Shown here: in pieces, positions 5,901-8,465 of the stretch | Layout: each line of letters starts with the position of its first letter | Numbering within the stretch: the first letter of the stretch is position 1 | NCBI GenBank assembly: GCA_013415595.1 | Contig: JAAEEW010000256.1 | Location: forward strand, 1 to 8,465 | From: Methanosarcinales archaeon | GTDB lineage: Archaea; Halobacteriota; Methanosarcinia; Methanotrichales; Methanotrichaceae | Length of the DNA stretch: 8,465 nucleotides | Reading direction: 5' to 3' | Notes under the pieces: model-generated | The model's input: only the letters and a program-made list of their open reading frames with translations | What the model was told of the DNA's origin: nothing | Databases searched by the model: none | Program-made: the position numbers and the translations under genes

Positions 5901-7205
5901 TTTGCCCATGATCTTCCTCACTCGCTCCAGGATCTGCTTCATGGTGTGCTCATTGCTCTGTGTGAACGGGAAGGGAGAGGTGGTGAACGGCTGGAAATAG
6001 ATGGGCACGTCGTCCAGGCGATAGAAGGTGCCGTCGCACTCCATGGCGTCGATCACCCCGGGAAGGACCACATCGGAGACCATGGTGGTCGGGCATGGCG
6101 CAATGTCAATGCAGGCCACGGGAATCTCAGCCAGATACTTCGCACATGCTGCCGGGAAGTGAGAGACTAGGTCGGCCGAGACGATCAAAGCCGCATCCAC
6201 GTCTTTTTCCCGCAGCACGTCCACGGCGGTTAACTCGCCGGGATTGTAGCGAGGATAGCCCCGGGCGAAGTCCAGGCCGAAGGGATAGCCGTAGAGGTAC
6301 GAGGCGATCTGGTTGAATCCGGCCACGTTGCAATGGCCGCGCAGGGCCCCTATGACGAACTTGGTGTGACTGTTCAACTCCTTGACCAGATTGAAGGCCA
6401 GCTCGGCGTTGCGGTGCTTGCCAAAAGAAGAGGCAATGCCCAGACCCACATAGATGACGCCGTAGTTGCAGTCCAGCATCATCTGCAGCATCTCCTCCAT
6501 GAGAGAGATGGAGACTCCCGTCACCTCCTCAACTGACGGGTGAGGCCTCTGGCCGTGGAGAAGGGTGAGCAGAGCAGAGAGCAGCTCATAATCGGTGTTG
6601 GGCTTGAGCTGAATGTGCAGGTCGGAGTTCTTTGCAGTTAGCGATCTTCTGGGATCCACGGTGATTACCGTCCGGTCGAACCTGCCCCTCCGGGTCCAGT
6701 GGCCCCGGGGATATACGGCGTATCTGGACATGTGTCTGGGCATCGATTCCAGCGGATTGGAGCCCCAGTAGATGGCCAGATCGGACCTGATCTTGCTTTG
6801 ACCGGCCGTGGCCCCCACCCGTCCTGCCTCCTGAATGCCCATGGCGGTAGGCCCGTGACAGACGGTGGAGTTGGAGTCCACCACCCCACCCAGGTGCTCC
6901 CCCAAATGCAGTCCGACTTCCATGGCCTCGCAGGAGGTTTCGCTGCCCATGAAGATCAGCGGCCGTTTGCTGCCGGCCAGTATCCCGGAAGCCCTGTGGA
7001 CGGCCTCCTCCCAGGAGGCTGCCCTCTGCACTCCCCCTTCCATGATCAGGGGCTCCCGGATGCGGTGGACGCTTGCGATCTCCTGGAACTTGGCGTTTCC
7101 CATCTTGCAGGCGTTTTTCACCGTCAGGCCATCGGCGCATAGCTCCACCTGGATGTCGTCACAGGAAGCCCCACAGACCGGACAGATTATATTTTTAGAT
7201 ATCAT
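5898..7205 (-). CDS. fmdB: Formylmethanofuran dehydrogenase subunit B (Mo/W catalytic subunit)
   Basis: This subunit reduces CO2 to formate at a Mo or W bis-pyranopterin centre; the formate is then joined to methanofuran in subunit A. It is cytoplasmic, 435 residues, normal for the family. Near the N-terminus C8-x2-C11-x3-C15 and C33 are placed to hold a [4Fe-4S] cluster. STVCHGP (113-119) contains Cys116, the expected metal ligand, with His117 beside it; its codon is TGT, so this is the cysteine and not a selenocysteine form. GALRGHCNVAG (286-296) supplies a conserved Arg near the active site. GGAG lies 5 bases before the ATG, inside fmdD, and the two genes overlap by 11 bp. The name fmd follows the gene order known from Methanosarcina; the sequence does not show whether Mo or W is used. 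Confidence 0.95.
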   Translation of the reverse strand: MISKNIICPVCGASCDDIQVELCADGLTVKNACKMGNAKFQEIASVHRIREPLIMEGGVQRAASWEEAVHRASGILAGSKRPLIFMGSETSCEAMEVGLHLGEHLGGVVDSNSTVCHGPTAMGIQEAGRVGATAGQSKIRSDLAIYWGSNPLESMPRHMSRYAVYPRGHWTRRGRFDRTVITVDPRRSLTAKNSDLHIQLKPNTDYELLSALLTLLHGQRPHPSVEEVTGVSISLMEEMLQMMLDCNYGVIYVGLGIASSFGKHRNAELAFNLVKELNSHTKFVIGALRGHCNVAGFNQIASYLYGYPFGLDFARGYPRYNPGELTAVDVLREKDVDAALIVSADLVSHFPAACAKYLAEIPVACIDIAPCPTTMVSDVVLPGVIDAMECDGTFYRLDDVPIYFQPFTTSPFPFTQSNEHTMKQILERVRKIMGK

Positions 7206-7653
7206 TTCTTCTCCGGACGTAGAGGGTCTGCACCAGCTCTGCGGCGCTCAGGACCTCCTCCTGGGTCGATTCTATCAGCACCGAGCTTCCCTTGTAGAGG
7301 GGAGAGCCTGTGGAAAAGGTCTCCGGCTCCACCACCACATTGGCCCAGATGGCCCGGGGCATGAATACATGGCCGGGAAGGACACTGTCCCCGGGCAGGG
7401 CGTAGACTGCCACGCTATGCCGGCCATCTCTGGTGATCACCCTGACCCGATGGGGATAGTCCAGTCCCGCATAGTCCTCCCAGTTCATCTCGCAAACGGC
7501 GCACTCTTCTTTGTACTCCTCGGAGAGCTTGCTTCCACCCTTGGCCAGCATGCCCTCATCGATTGTACTTCCGGTATTGAGCAGAAACTCCCTCATGCTC
7601 TCGCAACCCCAAATACGTCTGTCAGGCTCAAAGATGTCGAGCTTTGCCTCCAT
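7195..7653 (-). CDS. fmdD: Formylmethanofuran dehydrogenase subunit D (pterin-binding)
   Basis: This 152-residue subunit supplies the C-terminal molybdopterin-dinucleotide-binding domain that other enzymes of this superfamily carry as part of the catalytic chain; it packs on subunit B to hold the cofactor. EFLLNTGSTIDEG (22-34) is the usual beginning of the domain, and VLPGHVFMPRAIWANVVV (91-108) with ETFSTGSPLYKG (111-122) is the cofactor-binding end. The frame is open to an ATG at 7740, but ATG 7653 lies 4 bp after the fmdC stop and has GAGGAG about 9 bases upstream, so it is the better start. It still gives about 20 residues before the family's usual first strand; ATG 7596 would remove them but lacks a good site. 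The stop overlaps fmdB by 11 bp. Confidence 0.92.
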   Translation of the reverse strand: MEAKLDIFEPDRRIWGCESMREFLLNTGSTIDEGMLAKGGSKLSEEYKEECAVCEMNWEDYAGLDYPHRVRVITRDGRHSVAVYALPGDSVLPGHVFMPRAIWANVVVEPETFSTGSPLYKGSSVLIESTQEEVLSAAELVQTLYVRRRNDI

Positions 7654-7657
7654 CGGC

Positions 7658-8464
7658 TCACGCTCCTCGCTCCTGTGCACGGGCCAGGAGCACTCCTTTG
7701 GGATTCTTGCTGATGGCGTAGTCGCCGGCGAACCGGGCATAGGACCCGTCCAGATCTATCTCCCCCAACTTTGGATTTTCTTCCGGTCCTATCTCCCGAA
7801 AGCCGGGACCAAACTGCCGGATGGTGCCGCAGACGGCCACGGTTCCGCCGGTCATCTCCGCCCCCACTCCCCTGACCGCGTCTCCCCTCACCAGGATGGT
7901 GCCTCCGCTCTGGCGTATGGCGCAGAAGTTCTCGACGTTTCCTTTGACCGCTATCTGTCCGCCGGTCAATCCCCCACCAAGCTGGCTCCGGGCATGCCCC
8001 TCGATAACGATCCGGCCCCCGGACATCCCGCGCCAGCTTCCCCGGTAGGCACAGCCCACGTGATCGCCGGCGTTCCCCAGGATATGGAGGAGGCCGCCGG
8101 TCATCTCCATGCCCGCCCAGGAGCCCGCGTCTCCCCGGACGGTTATGGTGCCCCCGGCCATCTCTGAGCCCAGGTGCATGCCTGCTGACCCCCGAATCTC
8201 GATCTTTCCGGCGGTCATGCCCTGGCCGATGCGTTTCACCCGGGATACGTCGCCCTCTATTATGATCGAGGTCTCCCCGGGTAGACCGATTCCCGCCGCG
8301 TCGACATCAAAGAACCTGGAGAGGGGATGCTGATATTGACCCTGCCAGACCGGGAGGCTCTCGATCTGCTCTTGTAATTTGCCGGCCATGATCCCGGGGT
8401 TTATGACCTCGGCCTCGATCATGATGTCTATCTCGCCCGCAGGCTGGAGCAAAACTTCCCCCAT
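7658..8464 (-). CDS. fmdC: Formylmethanofuran dehydrogenase subunit C (beta-helix)
   Basis: This subunit is a structural beta-helix related to the C-terminal domain of glutamate synthase and binds subunits A and B in the complex. Residues about 65-213 hold seven repeats of roughly 19 residues, each closing on a Gly after a short strand, for example SEMAGGTITVRG (100-111), MEMTGGLLHILG (119-130) and GGGLTGGQIAVKG (163-175). The fourth repeat has an insertion (about 138-148). At 268 residues from the ATG at 8464 it matches the family length, and the first residues look like a normal N-terminus, so the gene is probably complete. The base before it is the window edge, so an upstream start and the ribosome binding site cannot be checked. 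fmdD follows after 4 bp, and fmdA is expected upstream. Confidence 0.93.
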   Translation of the reverse strand: MGEVLLQPAGEIDIMIEAEVINPGIMAGKLQEQIESLPVWQGQYQHPLSRFFDVDAAGIGLPGETSIIIEGDVSRVKRIGQGMTAGKIEIRGSAGMHLGSEMAGGTITVRGDAGSWAGMEMTGGLLHILGNAGDHVGCAYRGSWRGMSGGRIVIEGHARSQLGGGLTGGQIAVKGNVENFCAIRQSGGTILVRGDAVRGVGAEMTGGTVAVCGTIRQFGPGFREIGPEENPKLGEIDLDGSYARFAGDYAISKNPKGVLLARAQERGA

Positions 8465-8465
8465 C

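Noticed and set aside
6855..6863. Selenocysteine at the FmdB metal ligand
   Set aside because: The codon at residue 116 is TGT on the minus strand, which is an ordinary cysteine, and no in-frame TGA is present.
6865..7713. 282-codon plus-strand open frame antisense to fmdB and fmdD
   Set aside because: It spans parts of two well-supported genes and their overlap, and its product resembles no family I know.

Overview
The window reads as chromosomal DNA of a GC-rich methanogenic archaeon. The strongest evidence is three consecutive genes for formylmethanofuran dehydrogenase (subunits C, D and B), the Mo/W enzyme of the first step of CO2-linked methanogenesis. The gene order C-D-B matches the end of the fmdEFACDB cluster known from Methanosarcina. 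That order, the FmdE-family and FdhD genes and the high GC content suggest Methanosarcinales, perhaps a Methanothrix/Methanosaeta relative. The species guess is inference.

Layout from left to right. (1) Positions 1-414, plus strand: the C-terminal end of a major facilitator transporter of oxalate/formate-antiporter type. (2) Positions 3961-454, minus strand: a molybdate ABC importer (modA, modB, modC) followed by a DUF364 protein, probably one operon. (3) Positions 3962-4094: a divergent promoter region with a perfect 8-bp inverted repeat and a third half-site, a good operator candidate. (4) Positions 4095-5681, plus strand: an FmdE-family metal-binding protein and FdhD, the sulfurtransferase that matures Mo/W-bis-pyranopterin enzymes. 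(5) Positions 8464-5898, minus strand: fmdC, fmdD and fmdB, tightly spaced or overlapping. fmdA should lie beyond the right edge.

Together the genes form a plausible metal supply line. ModABC imports molybdate (or tungstate), the DUF364 and FmdE-family proteins may handle metal, FdhD would sulfurate the cofactor, and FmdCDB is the enzyme that needs it. No formate dehydrogenase gene is visible, so formylmethanofuran dehydrogenase is the natural client of FdhD here. That link is inference.

The most unusual DNA feature is in the gaps. Four tracts between or at the ends of genes are each built of a different short degenerate tandem repeat: about 15 bp at 1234-1293, 27 bp at 2970-3092, 14 bp at 5682-5749 and 10 bp at 5840-5900. 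Some run into the ends of neighbouring genes. The FdhD and FmdE-family proteins also depart from motifs usually conserved in their families. No RNA gene, insertion sequence or CRISPR array was seen, and no gap between genes exceeds 300 bases.
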